Shown: positions 7,174-14,900 of the stretch, one piece after another
Layout of the letters: every line of letters begins with the position of its first letter
How positions within the stretch are numbered: the first letter of the stretch is position 1
DNA from: JAFTYR01 sp964571375
GTDB taxonomy: Bacteria; Pseudomonadota; Gammaproteobacteria; Burkholderiales; Burkholderiaceae_F
Direction: 5' to 3'
Assembly: GCA_964571375.1 (NCBI GenBank)
Contig: CAZNBL010000016.1
Coordinates: 1 to 27,095 of the forward strand
DNA: 27,095 bases
The notes under the pieces: generated by a model
The model's database searches: none
What the model was told of the DNA's origin: nothing
The model's input: the letters and a program-made list of their open reading frames with translations, nothing else
Position numbers and translations under genes: made by a program

Positions 7174-8238
7174 ATGGGCTCGTTTTCTTCTCAAAATCCC
7201 CGACAGCCGACGGGTAAGGCCGTTGCGGCGGCTTCTCTGCGCTTTTTTACGGCAGTAGCCGTTTCACTTATTTGTTCGGCACTCTTCGGTAATTACCTGG
7301 TCGGCGGTTATGCGGCACTTTCCGCATTCATGCTGTTGGTCTGCGATCTGAGAACAGACCTTCCCGAGCGTCTTCAGGGACTTCTGATTGCTGCATTCTC
7401 TATCGCAGCAGCCGAGTGTTTCGGTAACGTGTTTTTTCTCCATCCGTACGGAAAATGGTTCGTTCTGATTCTTTCGGGATTCGGCGTGAGTCTTCTTTCT
7501 TTTGCGGAGAAGTATTGGTGGCTGATCGGCAAGATGAGCCTGGTCTGCTTCATGACTTCGCTTTTTTCCTATCGGCCGGATATTTCGGCGGTCGCCGGAT
7601 TCATGTTCGGAGGAGTGCTTGCTGCTCTCTGCATTTTGGCAGATGCCCGACTATGGAAGATCGAGGCGCTCGGGGAGCGTCCGATGGATCAGATCCTGAA
7701 AATTCTCGGAGGCGACCGCAACCCGATAGGGTATGCCGCGGTGTCCGCTCTTTGTCTTACAGTCGCACTCCTGACTGCAGAACTATTCGGACTTCACGAA
7801 ATAGGCTGGATCGGATTGTCGTTTGTCTATCTGATGAATACCAAGATCAGCGTCGGTTTTACACGGATCCTGGAGCGCGTAGCCGGAACATTTCTCGGCT
7901 ATCTTTTCTGTATGAAGATTTATGTGATTTCCGAGCATTTGTTGATTTTGGCTGTAATGCTCTGCATTGTTGCCGCACTGTTGCCGTACTTCATTGTAAA
8001 AAGCTATTTGGTCGCTAATTTCCTGATTACTTCGTTCATTCTTTTAATACTGCATTGGATGCTCTCGACCGCAGGAGGAGACCGCGGAATTCTGGAGTGG
8101 CGGTTCTGGGATACCGTGTACGGGGCTGCGTGGGCAATGTTCGGGATGATGCTTTGTGCTCTGCCGACAGTTGTGAAGCGCCTTCATCGTGTTTTGGCAA
8201 GCAAGTCGGACCGGGCGATTGGCAAAATAGTTAAGTAA
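7174..8238 (+). CDS. FUSC-type (aromatic acid exporter-like) integral membrane protein
   Basis: A 354-residue polytopic membrane protein. There are two sets of hydrophobic helices, roughly residues 20-160 and 190-325, joined by a short hydrophilic stretch (RLWKIEALGERPMDQ). This bipartite layout and the NTKISVGFTRILERVAGTFLGYL segment resemble the fusaric-acid-resistance (FUSC) family of putative aromatic compound exporters; the assignment is by general resemblance. The ATG at 7174 is chosen because GGAGG (7161-7165) lies 8 bases upstream; a TTG at 7123 in the same frame has no such site. No partner HlyD-type or outer-membrane gene is nearby. The substrate is unknown. Confidence 0.65.
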   Translation: MGSFSSQNPRQPTGKAVAAASLRFFTAVAVSLICSALFGNYLVGGYAALSAFMLLVCDLRTDLPERLQGLLIAAFSIAAAECFGNVFFLHPYGKWFVLILSGFGVSLLSFAEKYWWLIGKMSLVCFMTSLFSYRPDISAVAGFMFGGVLAALCILADARLWKIEALGERPMDQILKILGGDRNPIGYAAVSALCLTVALLTAELFGLHEIGWIGLSFVYLMNTKISVGFTRILERVAGTFLGYLFCMKIYVISEHLLILAVMLCIVAALLPYFIVKSYLVANFLITSFILLILHWMLSTAGGDRGILEWRFWDTVYGAAWAMFGMMLCALPTVVKRLHRVLASKSDRAIGKIVK

Positions 8239-8325
8239 ATTCGGCGTGTTTACGGGAGGGGTTGCGTGAAAGAATAGGAAGAGTTACTTACAAGTGCTAT
8301 TTCCGTGCGGATCACGCGCCCAAAG

Positions 8326-8359
8326 CTGTCATGATGCGGTAAAGTAAGAAAATTAAAAT
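8326..8359 (+). promoter_or_regulatory. Candidate Pho-box promoter of ppk
   Basis: CTGTCAT (8326-8332) matches the PhoB half-site exactly. An imperfect second half, CGGTAAA (8337-8343, 4 of 7), follows at the expected 11-bp repeat. TAAAAT (8354-8359) begins 11 bases after the box, where a -10 element of PhoB-activated promoters lies. This is inferred from the E. coli consensus; the second half-site is weak. Confidence 0.4.
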
Positions 8360-8417
8360 TAGATATGGCGCAGTGTTCGCTGTGTCGCTAACGATAAGAA
8401 AAATATAGGAAACCTGC

Positions 8418-10778
8418 ATGCAAGATACCAAGACCGCTGAAACAGCCGTTGCTATTTCTGAGGCCGTTACTGCCGAATCCCCGAAAAGTGTTCAGGAAGA
8501 AAAGCCGGCACAGAAGCCGGTGCGCAAAACCGTAAGATCCGCCGCGGCTAAAAAGCCCGCATCTTCGAGCGCCAAAAAAACCTCGAGGACGAGTGCAACT
8601 GCAGCAAAGACAACTGCCGGGAGAGTTGCTAAGCCTAAGGCTGCGACCTCAGCAGCACCGAAAAGTTCTGTAAAAGCATCGGTCAAGCTGACTGATCCGT
8701 CCCTTTATATCAATCGAGACATCAGCTGGACTGAGTTTGACCGCAAGGTTCTTGAAACGGCAATGGATAAGGCTATTCCGCTTCTGAACCGCGTCCTTTT
8801 CCTCTCGATCTTCTTTAATAACCTCGACGAATTCTGCATGGTTCGCGTCAAGAACCTGCAACAGCAGGCCAGGAGCGGTGCCGAGCCGACCGGTCCGGAT
8901 AAAATGCCGCCTGCCAAGCAGCTTGTTGAAATCCGTCGCAGAGTGAACGAACTGCTCGGTCTCGCAGAAGATCTGTGGATCAATGATCTCGTACCGGCGC
9001 TTGAGAAAAAGAATATCCGTTTCGGTAAGTACAACAAACTGAACGATGCCGAAAAAGCCTGGCTCGACCGTTACTTTGACGACGATATTTTCCCGGTCCT
9101 GACACCTCAGGCCGTCGATGCCGGCCGCCCGTTCCCGATGATTTCCAACACAAGTATCAACTTTGTCGTTGAGATCACCAGAGACAGCGAAGATGAGTCG
9201 ATGACTCGTTTTGCACGTATCAAGTGCCCGAACAACGTACCGCGCTTCCTCTTTATCAGCAATAAGGAACAGAGAGTCAGCCCGAAGATGGACAGCTCCT
9301 GCACAGACGGTACCGTTATTTTGGTCGAAGACCTGATCGACAACCGACTTGAAAGTCTCTTCCCGGGCTACAAGGTGAAGTCGAGCGGTCTCTTCCGTAT
9401 TACCCGAAATACCGACGGAGAAATCGAAGAAGACGAAGCAGACGATCTGCTGAGTGCTGTCCGCGATTACGTCGATCAGAGACGTTTCGGTTCTGTCGTT
9501 CGTATGGAACTCGAACGCGGTATGCCGCAGAAACTGCAGGACTTCCTGATTACCCATCTCGACCTGCACGCCTCTCAGATTTACCGCTACCGTATTCCGC
9601 TCAGTTTCTCCGAGTTCGGAGCTCTGATGATGCTCGATCGTCCGGCTCTGAAGTATCCGAGCATGCCGTACCGCCTGCCCAAGCAGTTCGATGCGGATCA
9701 CAACGTGTTCCGTGAAATCGCCCGCCGCGATCTGATGGTTTATCACCCGTACGATTCTTTCGGTTCCGTACTCGAATTCCTGAAGAACGCTGCCGAGGAT
9801 CCGAACGTTGTTGCGATCAAGCAGACGCTTTACCGTTGCGGCAAGGACTCTCCGATCGTCAAGAGTCTTCTCGAAGCCCGCCGCAGAGGTAAGCAGGTCA
9901 CTGCGATCGTCGAACTCAAGGCACGCTTTGACGAAGAACAGAATATCAACTGGGCCGAGGAACTCGAACGCAACGGTGTCAACGTGGTTTACGGCTTTGC
10001 CGGCCTGAAGATTCATGCCAAGCTTTGCTTTGTTGTACGACGTGAAGAGGGCGGCTTAAGGCGTTATGTTCATATCGGTACCGGTAACTACAACGCCGCG
10101 AGTGCCAAGATCTATACGGACTTGGGGCTCTTTACCGCCGATAAGGAAATCTGTGACGACGTTCAGGATCTCTTTAACGTGATGACCGGTTTCGGCATCG
10201 TGGACAATTACCGCAAGCTTCTGGTATCTCCGAAGTCCACACGCCCCGGCGTGATCAAGCTCATCCGTGACGAAGTGGAATCCCACAAGAAGCACGGCAA
10301 CGGACACATCATCGTCAAGTGCAATCAGCTTGTAGATGCCGAGATGATCCGCGAGCTGTATGAGGCCAGCCGGGCCGGTGTTCGTATCGAATGTATCGTC
10401 CGCGGTATCTGTTCTTTGCGCCCGGGACTCAAGGGTGTATCCGAAACCATTACGGTGCGCTCTGTTGTCGGTAAGTTGCTCGAACACGCCCGCGTGTACT
10501 ACTTCCATAACAACGGAGAAGCGAAGATTTACTTCGGCAGTGCCGACCTGATGACCCGCAATCTCAACGGACGTATCGAAGTGCTCTCTCCGATTACAAG
10601 TACGCGTCTCAGAAACAATGTGATGCGTCAGATCATCCGTCCGCAGCTCAAGGACAACTACCACGCTTGGGAACTGCAGGCTGACGGCAGTTACGTCAAG
10701 ATGAAGCCCAAGAAGGGTGAAAAAATCTATGACTCTCAGGAAGTGATCGGAGATCTTTTGAATCTCAACAACGACTGA
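8418..10778 (+). CDS. ppk1: Polyphosphate kinase 1 with a basic histone-H1-like N-terminal tail
   Basis: Polymerises the gamma-phosphate of ATP into inorganic polyphosphate. The PPK1 core begins near residue 95 (LYINRDISWTEFDRKVL, then FLSIFFNNLDEFCMVRV) and carries the two catalytic-region histidines, H533 in LKIHAKLCF and H697 in YYFHNNGEAKIYFGSADL, about as far apart as in E. coli PPK1. The protein has 786 residues, roughly 95 more than a typical PPK1. The excess is an N-terminal tail: residues 29-90 contain 17 Lys/Arg and no Asp/Glu, rich in Ala, Ser and Thr, like histone-H1-type bacterial proteins. AGGAA at 8407-8411, 6 bases before the ATG, supports this start, so the tail is probably translated. 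No ppx adjoins it, and a strong terminator follows. Confidence 0.96.
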   Translation: MQDTKTAETAVAISEAVTAESPKSVQEEKPAQKPVRKTVRSAAAKKPASSSAKKTSRTSATAAKTTAGRVAKPKAATSAAPKSSVKASVKLTDPSLYINRDISWTEFDRKVLETAMDKAIPLLNRVLFLSIFFNNLDEFCMVRVKNLQQQARSGAEPTGPDKMPPAKQLVEIRRRVNELLGLAEDLWINDLVPALEKKNIRFGKYNKLNDAEKAWLDRYFDDDIFPVLTPQAVDAGRPFPMISNTSINFVVEITRDSEDESMTRFARIKCPNNVPRFLFISNKEQRVSPKMDSSCTDGTVILVEDLIDNRLESLFPGYKVKSSGLFRITRNTDGEIEEDEADDLLSAVRDYVDQRRFGSVVRMELERGMPQKLQDFLITHLDLHASQIYRYRIPLSFSEFGALMMLDRPALKYPSMPYRLPKQFDADHNVFREIARRDLMVYHPYDSFGSVLEFLKNAAEDPNVVAIKQTLYRCGKDSPIVKSLLEARRRGKQVTAIVELKARFDEEQNINWAEELERNGVNVVYGFAGLKIHAKLCFVVRREEGGLRRYVHIGTGNYNAASAKIYTDLGLFTADKEICDDVQDLFNVMTGFGIVDNYRKLLVSPKSTRPGVIKLIRDEVESHKKHGNGHIIVKCNQLVDAEMIRELYEASRAGVRIECIVRGICSLRPGLKGVSETITVRSVVGKLLEHARVYYFHNNGEAKIYFGSADLMTRNLNGRIEVLSPITSTRLRNNVMRQIIRPQLKDNYHAWELQADGSYVKMKPKKGEKIYDSQEVIGDLLNLNND

Positions 10779-10797
10779 GATTGAGAGCGTTATGCGC

Positions 10798-10834
10798 AAG
10801 CCCCTTCGGTTTAGACCGGCGGGGCTTATTTTTT
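10798..10834 (+). terminator. Rho-independent terminator of ppk
   Basis: AAGCCCC (10798-10804) pairs with GGGGCTT (10821-10827). An inner CGGT/ACCG helix is closed by a TTAG loop, and the hairpin runs into TATTTTTT. It begins 19 bases after the ppk stop. Confidence 0.88.
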
Positions 10835-10924
10835 AGCTCGAATAATGAAAATTCTAGGATGAGGCGGATAATCTTAATCGGCTGAAAATGTACTGTAGGT
10901 TGTACTGAAAAAACCGGGTGTACG

Positions 10925-10948
10925 CTGCCTTTTTTTTGAAAAAGGTAG
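10925..10948. repeat. Inverted repeat in the ppk/tRNA intergenic region
   Basis: A 10-bp stem (10925-10934 with 10939-10948, one G-T mismatch that would be a G-U pair in RNA) with a TTTG loop is made mostly of a T-run against an A-run. No T-tract follows on either strand, so it is not an obvious terminator. Nothing else was found in 10835-10989 apart from three scattered TGTAC words. Confidence 0.4.
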
Positions 10949-10989
10949 TTTTCAGAAAATATTAGAAGTGCGTATAAGTGATTGAAATA

Positions 10990-11024
10990 AAAAGAGGTTT
11001 CGTATTTCTACGAAACCTCTTTTT
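10990..11024 (-). terminator. Terminator of the tRNA operon
   Basis: A perfect 15-bp stem (AAAAGAGGTTTCGTA 10990-11004 with 11009-11023) and a TTTC loop lie just downstream of tRNA-Leu on the minus strand. The outer stem supplies the T-run, and the structure could work in both directions. Confidence 0.85.
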
Positions 11025-11032
11025 GGGTATTC

Positions 11033-11117
11033 TGGTGCCCGGAGAGAGACTCGAACTCTCATGCTTATTAGGCGGCGGATTTTGAGTCCGCTGCGTCTAC
11101 CATTCCGCCATCCGGGC
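11033..11117 (-). tRNA. tRNA-Leu (anticodon CAA)
   Basis: An 85-nt cloverleaf on the minus strand. The acceptor GCCCGGA pairs with TCCGGGC, the D-arm is GCGGAATGGTAGACGC, the anticodon stem GCGGA/TCCGC holds loop CTCAAAA, a long class II variable arm lies between, the T-arm GAGAG/CTCTC holds TTCGAGT, and CCA is encoded. The long variable arm and CAA anticodon identify Leu decoding UUG. It is transcribed after tRNA-Thr with an 11-base gap. Confidence 0.96.
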
Positions 11118-11128
11118 AAATTCTCATC

Positions 11129-11204
11129 TGGTGCCGGCAAGAGGAGTCGAACCTCCGACCTTCGCATTACGAATGCGCTGCTCTACCAACTGAGCTATGC
11201 CGGC
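11129..11204 (-). tRNA. tRNA-Thr (anticodon CGT)
   Basis: A 76-nt cloverleaf on the minus strand. The acceptor GCCGGCA pairs with TGCCGGC, the D-arm is the standard GCTCAGTTGGTAGAGC, the anticodon loop TTCGTAA gives CGT (reads ACG), the T-arm loop is TTCGACT, and CCA is encoded. The body closely resembles E. coli tRNA-Thr(CGU). As an ANN-decoding tRNA with A37 it should be a t6A substrate. Confidence 0.96.
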
Positions 11205-11216
11205 GATGAGTATACC

Positions 11217-11246
11217 ATTATAAAATATTTTTCAGAAGAGGCGCAA
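11217..11246 (-). promoter_or_regulatory. Promoter of the tRNA-Thr/tRNA-Leu operon
   Basis: On the minus strand a perfect TATAAT (11217-11222) lies 12 bases before the mature tRNA-Thr. A weak -35, TTGCGC (11241-11246), sits 18 bases further up. The strong -10 and AT-rich spacer fit a stable-RNA promoter. It is in the divergent region with tsaE. Confidence 0.6.
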
Positions 11247-11309
11247 GCAGGTACAATTAAAAGTTGCGGTGAATTTTCGCCTCCGAAATTGCTGAGGACA
11301 ATCGAAAAC

Positions 11310-11795
11310 ATGGAAAAGATTCTGAATGTTTACCTTGAAGATGAGACTGCCACAGAGGCCTTCGGCCGAAAGATTGCAGAGAGTATCAAGACTCATCGCG
11401 ACACGATTCTCGGCAACGGTCTGAACTTCCGTTTGGACGGCGATCTCGGAGCCGGCAAGACCTATCTCATCCGCTCCTGTCTCAGAGCACTCGGCTTCGA
11501 AGGCCGTGTGAAAAGCCCGACTTTTACTCTGCTTGAAACGTATACCATCGACGGTCTGCGCTGGAATCACTTCGACTTCTATCGATTCGAAACTCCCGAA
11601 GAGTTTGATGACGCCGGTTTTCGCGAAGCATTCGGTCCCGGTCAGGTAACTGCCTGCGAATGGTCTGAAAAAGCTTATCCGTATGTGCCGGATGCAGACA
11701 TTTTGATCCGCTATACCATCGCCGACGAAGGCAGAGATCTCGAACTTACAGCAATGAGCACTCTCGGCGAAGATATTCTCAAGGATCTGAAGTGA
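11310..11795 (+). CDS. tsaE: tRNA threonylcarbamoyladenosine biosynthesis ATPase TsaE
   Basis: A P-loop ATPase that works with TsaB/TsaD to place threonylcarbamoyl on A37 of ANN-reading tRNAs. It has 161 residues. Walker A is GDLGAGKT (44-51), followed by the family segments SPTFTLLETYTIDG and WNHFDFYRFETPEEFDDAGF, and the EW motif in ACEWSEKA. The long open frame upstream of 11310 runs through both tRNA genes, so the ATG at 11310 is the sensible start; the ribosome site is a modest GAGG about 12 bases upstream. The stop overlaps the GTG start of the amidase gene by 4 bases, the familiar tsaE-amidase pairing of proteobacteria. Confidence 0.95.
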   Translation: MEKILNVYLEDETATEAFGRKIAESIKTHRDTILGNGLNFRLDGDLGAGKTYLIRSCLRALGFEGRVKSPTFTLLETYTIDGLRWNHFDFYRFETPEEFDDAGFREAFGPGQVTACEWSEKAYPYVPDADILIRYTIADEGRDLELTAMSTLGEDILKDLK

Positions 11796-13228
11796 CCGAT
11801 ACGCCGCTTAGCCGCCGCAGCGTGCTGGCTAAGTCAGTGACGCTTGCCGTCTTCTCATTTCTGCCGTGTGCGGCCGCAAAGGCCGCTCAACTGGTTGCCG
11901 TCCGTATGTGGCCGGCAGATGAATACACACGTCTTACTATCGAGCATGACGAACCGATTAAGTTTCGCTATTTCGTCATGCGTAAGCTCAAGCCGGTGCG
12001 TATGGCGGTCGACGTGCAGGGGATGCTTCTGACCGGAAAGCTTCGCAAGATGATCGAGGCGGTCAAGCCCAATGATCCGTACATTTCAAGCATCAAAGTT
12101 GTTCAGAATACTTCGGATACCATTCGCATCAATATCGATTTCAAGGTCGATGTCGATCCTCAGGTTTTCTCTCTGAAGCCGTTCGGCGAATATCGTTACC
12201 GCCTGGTGTTCGATATTTATCCTGCGCAGCAGAGAGATCCTCTGATGGCGATTATTCAGAAGGAAGAGAAGGAGAAGGACGTAATCGGCCGCCTTCTCAC
12301 TCAGGTTGCCGAAGGTCAGAGACGTATGGAAGAAAACCGTGTGGAATCCGGAGCGCAGAGCGAGGATGCTATCGGAGATCTGATTGCCGGTATTACTTCG
12401 GGAACGGCCGTACCGATGAGACCCGATATAGAACCGGCTCCCGACAGAAAGCCGTCCGCGGGTAAAAACACGGCGTTAAAACCTGCTGCCAAGCCTTCGA
12501 AAACACCTTCCGGAGCGGCAAAGCCCTCGGGTCGCAAGCTTGTGATTGCGATCGACCCGGGACACGGCGGCGAAGACCCCGGGGCGATCGGCAAAACCTA
12601 TCGCACGCGTGAAAAAGATGTTGTTCTTTCGATAGCCCGAATTCTGCAAAGAGAACTCAATGCGCTGCCCGGCATCGAAGCCGTGCTGACCCGAAGCAGC
12701 GATTACTTCGTACCGCTCAACCGCCGTGTGATGAAGGCAAGAGCGGCAAAAGCCGATTTCTTTGTTTCCATTCATGCCGACGCATGGATTAAGTCCACAG
12801 CGAGAGGATCTTCGGTTTTCTGCCTGAATTCGAGGGGTAAAGTTTCTTCTCAGAACAGCTGGCTTGCGAGACGACAGAACGATGCTGACCAGATCGGCGG
12901 CGTCAACATGCGCTCCCAGGACCGTCAGATCGCCAAGATTCTTATGGATATGTCCTTTACTGCTCAGGTAGCCGACAGTCTTGAATACGGCGGCATGGTG
13001 CTTAACGAAGTGGGGCGTATCAACAAACTTCATAAAGCCCGTGTCGAGCAGGCTAATTTTGCAGTGCTCAAAGCACCGGATATTCCGTCAATTTTGGTTG
13101 AGACGGCTTTCTTGTCGAATCCTCAGGAAGAGAAAAATCTGAGGACTGCGGCCTTCCAGAAAAAGATGGCTCACGCGATCGGAAACGGCATTTTGAAAGC
13201 TTTTAATCGAAAAGTGCGCTTGGGTTGA
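11792..13228 (+). CDS. amiC: Tat-exported N-acetylmuramoyl-L-alanine amidase (AmiC type, AMIN + Amidase_3)
   Basis: Cleaves the bond between N-acetylmuramic acid and L-alanine in peptidoglycan, usually during daughter-cell separation. The N-terminus has a twin-arginine signal (SRRSVLAK, then a hydrophobic stretch ending AAKA). An AMIN-like beta domain (about 33-140) is followed by a charged and Ala/Pro/Lys linker (about 150-247) and a C-terminal zinc amidase domain from 249. Predicted zinc/catalytic residues are intact: H258 (IDPGHGG), E274 (TREKD), H328 (SIHAD) and E437 (VETAFLSNP). The GTG start overlaps the tsaE stop and has AAGGA 6 bases upstream. AmiB is the alternative name, but the Tat signal and AMIN domain favour the AmiC form; no LysM domain is seen. 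Confidence 0.92.
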   Translation: MTDTPLSRRSVLAKSVTLAVFSFLPCAAAKAAQLVAVRMWPADEYTRLTIEHDEPIKFRYFVMRKLKPVRMAVDVQGMLLTGKLRKMIEAVKPNDPYISSIKVVQNTSDTIRINIDFKVDVDPQVFSLKPFGEYRYRLVFDIYPAQQRDPLMAIIQKEEKEKDVIGRLLTQVAEGQRRMEENRVESGAQSEDAIGDLIAGITSGTAVPMRPDIEPAPDRKPSAGKNTALKPAAKPSKTPSGAAKPSGRKLVIAIDPGHGGEDPGAIGKTYRTREKDVVLSIARILQRELNALPGIEAVLTRSSDYFVPLNRRVMKARAAKADFFVSIHADAWIKSTARGSSVFCLNSRGKVSSQNSWLARRQNDADQIGGVNMRSQDRQIAKILMDMSFTAQVADSLEYGGMVLNEVGRINKLHKARVEQANFAVLKAPDIPSILVETAFLSNPQEEKNLRTAAFQKKMAHAIGNGILKAFNRKVRLG

Positions 13229-13236
13229 TTTATCAA

Positions 13237-13265
13237 TTTTCAAACGCGCCGGACTACTTTAAAAT
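13237..13265 (+). promoter_or_regulatory. Possible fba promoter
   Basis: TAAAAT (13260-13265) with a poor TTTTCA (13237-13242) 17 bases upstream lies in the 98-base gap before fba. A 5-bp hairpin (13277-13281 with 13291-13295) would be in the leader. The strong codon bias of fba implies an active promoter here, but the -35 is weak. Confidence 0.3.
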
Positions 13266-13326
13266 TAAATAAATTTGGTGCGATGTTTATGCACCGCGGA
13301 TCGATTTCCAACTGGAGAATTAAATT

Positions 13327-14391
13327 ATGGCTCTTGTCTCTTTGCGCCAGCTTCTGGATCATGCTGCAGAGAATAGTTACGGTATTCCCGCTTTCAACGT
13401 AAACAACCTCGAACAGGTTCAGGCCATCATGCAGGCCGCCGATGAGGTCAACGCTCCTGTCATCATGCAGGCATCTGCCGGTGCCCGTAAGTACGCAGGC
13501 GAAGTCTTCCTTGAACACCTGATCAAGGCTGCTATCGAAGCTTACCCGCACATTCCTGTCTGTATGCACCAGGACCACGGCCAGAGCCCCGACGTTTGCC
13601 GCGGCGCTATCAATCTCGGTTTCTCTTCCGTGATGATGGACGGTTCCCTGCAGAGCGACGGCAAGACAATTGCTTCCTTCGACTACAACGTCGGTGTTAC
13701 TAAGGAAGTTGTCGACATGGCTCACAAGATCGGTGTATCCGTCGAAGGTGAACTCGGCTGCCTCGGCTCTCTCGAAACCATGCAGGGCGACAAGGAAGAC
13801 GGTCACGGTACCGACGCTGTTATGACACGCGATCAGCTCCTGACCGACCCGGATCAGGCTGCCGAATTCGTTAAGGCAACTCAGGTTGACGCTCTTGCTA
13901 TCGCTATCGGTACAAGCCACGGCGCCTACAAGTTCACACGCAAGCCCACAGGCGACATCCTTTCTATTCAGCGCGTCAAGGAAATCCACGAACGCATTCC
14001 GAACACTCACCTCGTAATGCACGGTTCTTCCTCTGTTCCGCAGGAATACCTCGAAATGATCCGTCAGTACGGCGGCGAATTCCGTACAACATACGGCGTC
14101 CCGGTTGAAGAAATCGTCGAAGCCATCAAGTACGGTGTCCGCAAGGTCAATATCGACACAGACATCCGTCTGGCTATGACAGCTGCTGTCCGTAAGTTCT
14201 TCGTTGAAAATCCGGAAGCTTTCGACCCGAGAGCCTTCCTGAAGGCAGCCCGCGCAGCTTCTGTCGAAATGTGCAAGGCCCGCTACCTTGCCTTCGGTTG
14301 CGAAGGTCAGGCTTCCAAGATCAAGCCGATCGCTCTGCCCGACGTAGCTCAGCTCTACGCAGCAGGCAAGCTTGCTCAGCAGGTTAAGTAA
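13327..14391 (+). CDS. fba: Fructose-bisphosphate aldolase, class II
   Basis: Zinc-dependent reversible cleavage of fructose 1,6-bisphosphate to dihydroxyacetone phosphate and glyceraldehyde 3-phosphate. At 354 residues it matches the Burkholderiales form often labelled the Calvin-cycle subtype, although nothing here suggests a Calvin cycle. Seen: PAFNVNNLEQ, ASAGARKYAGE, the zinc-binding CMHQDHGQ, EGELGCLGSLE, IAIGTSHGAYKF, the VMHGSSSVP loop and RKVNIDTDIRLAMTAAV. GGAGA about 8 bases before the ATG sets the start. Codon use is visibly more restricted than in neighbours (GCT/GTC/AAG/ATC heavy), as in highly expressed genes. It is followed by a strong terminator. Confidence 0.96.
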   Translation: MALVSLRQLLDHAAENSYGIPAFNVNNLEQVQAIMQAADEVNAPVIMQASAGARKYAGEVFLEHLIKAAIEAYPHIPVCMHQDHGQSPDVCRGAINLGFSSVMMDGSLQSDGKTIASFDYNVGVTKEVVDMAHKIGVSVEGELGCLGSLETMQGDKEDGHGTDAVMTRDQLLTDPDQAAEFVKATQVDALAIAIGTSHGAYKFTRKPTGDILSIQRVKEIHERIPNTHLVMHGSSSVPQEYLEMIRQYGGEFRTTYGVPVEEIVEAIKYGVRKVNIDTDIRLAMTAAVRKFFVENPEAFDPRAFLKAARAASVEMCKARYLAFGCEGQASKIKPIALPDVAQLYAAGKLAQQVK

Positions 14392-14404
14392 GAAAAAGCA
14401 TTGC

Positions 14405-14431
14405 AGGCCGCTCTTGGCAGCGGCCTTTTTT
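14405..14431 (+). terminator. Terminator after fba
   Basis: AGGCCGCT (14405-14412) pairs perfectly with AGCGGCCT (14419-14426) around a 6-base loop and is followed by TTTTTAT. It ends only about 10 bases before the dgkA start codon. Confidence 0.88.
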
Positions 14432-14441
14432 ATGTCCTGAT

Positions 14442-14837
14442 ATGACTGAATCGGCTAAAAACGCAACGGATCTTAAAGGTAAGACCGGTCTGAAGCGCCT
14501 TACCAATGCAACGAAGTATTCGATGCAGGGTTTTCGCGCCGCCTGGCAGACGGAAGAAGCTTTCCGTCAGGAAGTGATTCTTGCGCTGATTCTCGTGCCG
14601 GTTGCCGTGTTGCTTCCGGTAGAGACGATTGAAAAACTTCTGATGGTTGCGGCTGTTGTCAATGTTGTGATCGTCGAAGTGATCAACAGCGCTATCGAGG
14701 CGGTTGTCGACCGTTTCGGCGGAGAAATTCATCCGCTTTCCGGCAAAGCAAAGGACCTCGGCAGTGCAGCCGTGCTGCTCGCTCTCATCCTTTGCGCTGC
14801 AGTCTGGTTAACCATCCTCTGCGGCCGCTTCCTTTAA
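14442..14837 (+). CDS. dgkA: Diacylglycerol kinase
   Basis: A small inner-membrane kinase that recycles diacylglycerol to phosphatidic acid. It has 131 residues with three hydrophobic helices (about 45-63, 66-85 and 105-128). The family signature is clear: EVINSAIEAVVDRFGGEIHPLSGKAKDLGSAA-type sequence spans roughly residues 79-110, with the catalytic-region glutamate and the NSAIEAVVD core. The ATG at 14442 is the only good start, but no Shine-Dalgarno sequence precedes it and the fba terminator ends just upstream. Expression therefore depends on terminator read-through or on an unseen promoter within fba. Confidence 0.92.
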   Translation: MTESAKNATDLKGKTGLKRLTNATKYSMQGFRAAWQTEEAFRQEVILALILVPVAVLLPVETIEKLLMVAAVVNVVIVEVINSAIEAVVDRFGGEIHPLSGKAKDLGSAAVLLALILCAAVWLTILCGRFL

Positions 14838-14851
14838 GAAGCAACCGGTAA

Positions 14852-14884
14852 AACAAAACCGCCCCGAGGGGCGGTTTGTTTTTA
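14852..14884. terminator. Bidirectional terminator between dgkA and purB
   Basis: AAACCGCCC (14856-14864) pairs with GGGCGGTTT (14869-14877) around a CGAG loop. A T-tract follows on the plus strand and an A-rich flank gives T-rich sequence on the minus strand. It serves the convergent dgkA and purB units. Confidence 0.88.
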
Positions 14885-14900
14885 TGCGGAATAAACCGGA

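Noticed and set aside
8649..10016. 455-codon minus-strand open frame opposite ppk
   Set aside because: Antisense shadow of a certain PPK1 gene, with no ribosome site or motif.
10889..10925. Three TGTAC words upstream of the tRNA terminator
   Set aside because: Short, irregularly spaced (12 and 18 bases) and not linked to a promoter; probably chance.
11061..11309. In-frame upstream extension of tsaE
   Set aside because: It runs through both tRNA genes on the other strand; the TsaE family start is at 11310.
13240..14022. Long minus-strand open frame opposite fba
   Set aside because: It is a shadow of the strongly codon-biased aldolase gene; the plus-strand product is unmistakable.
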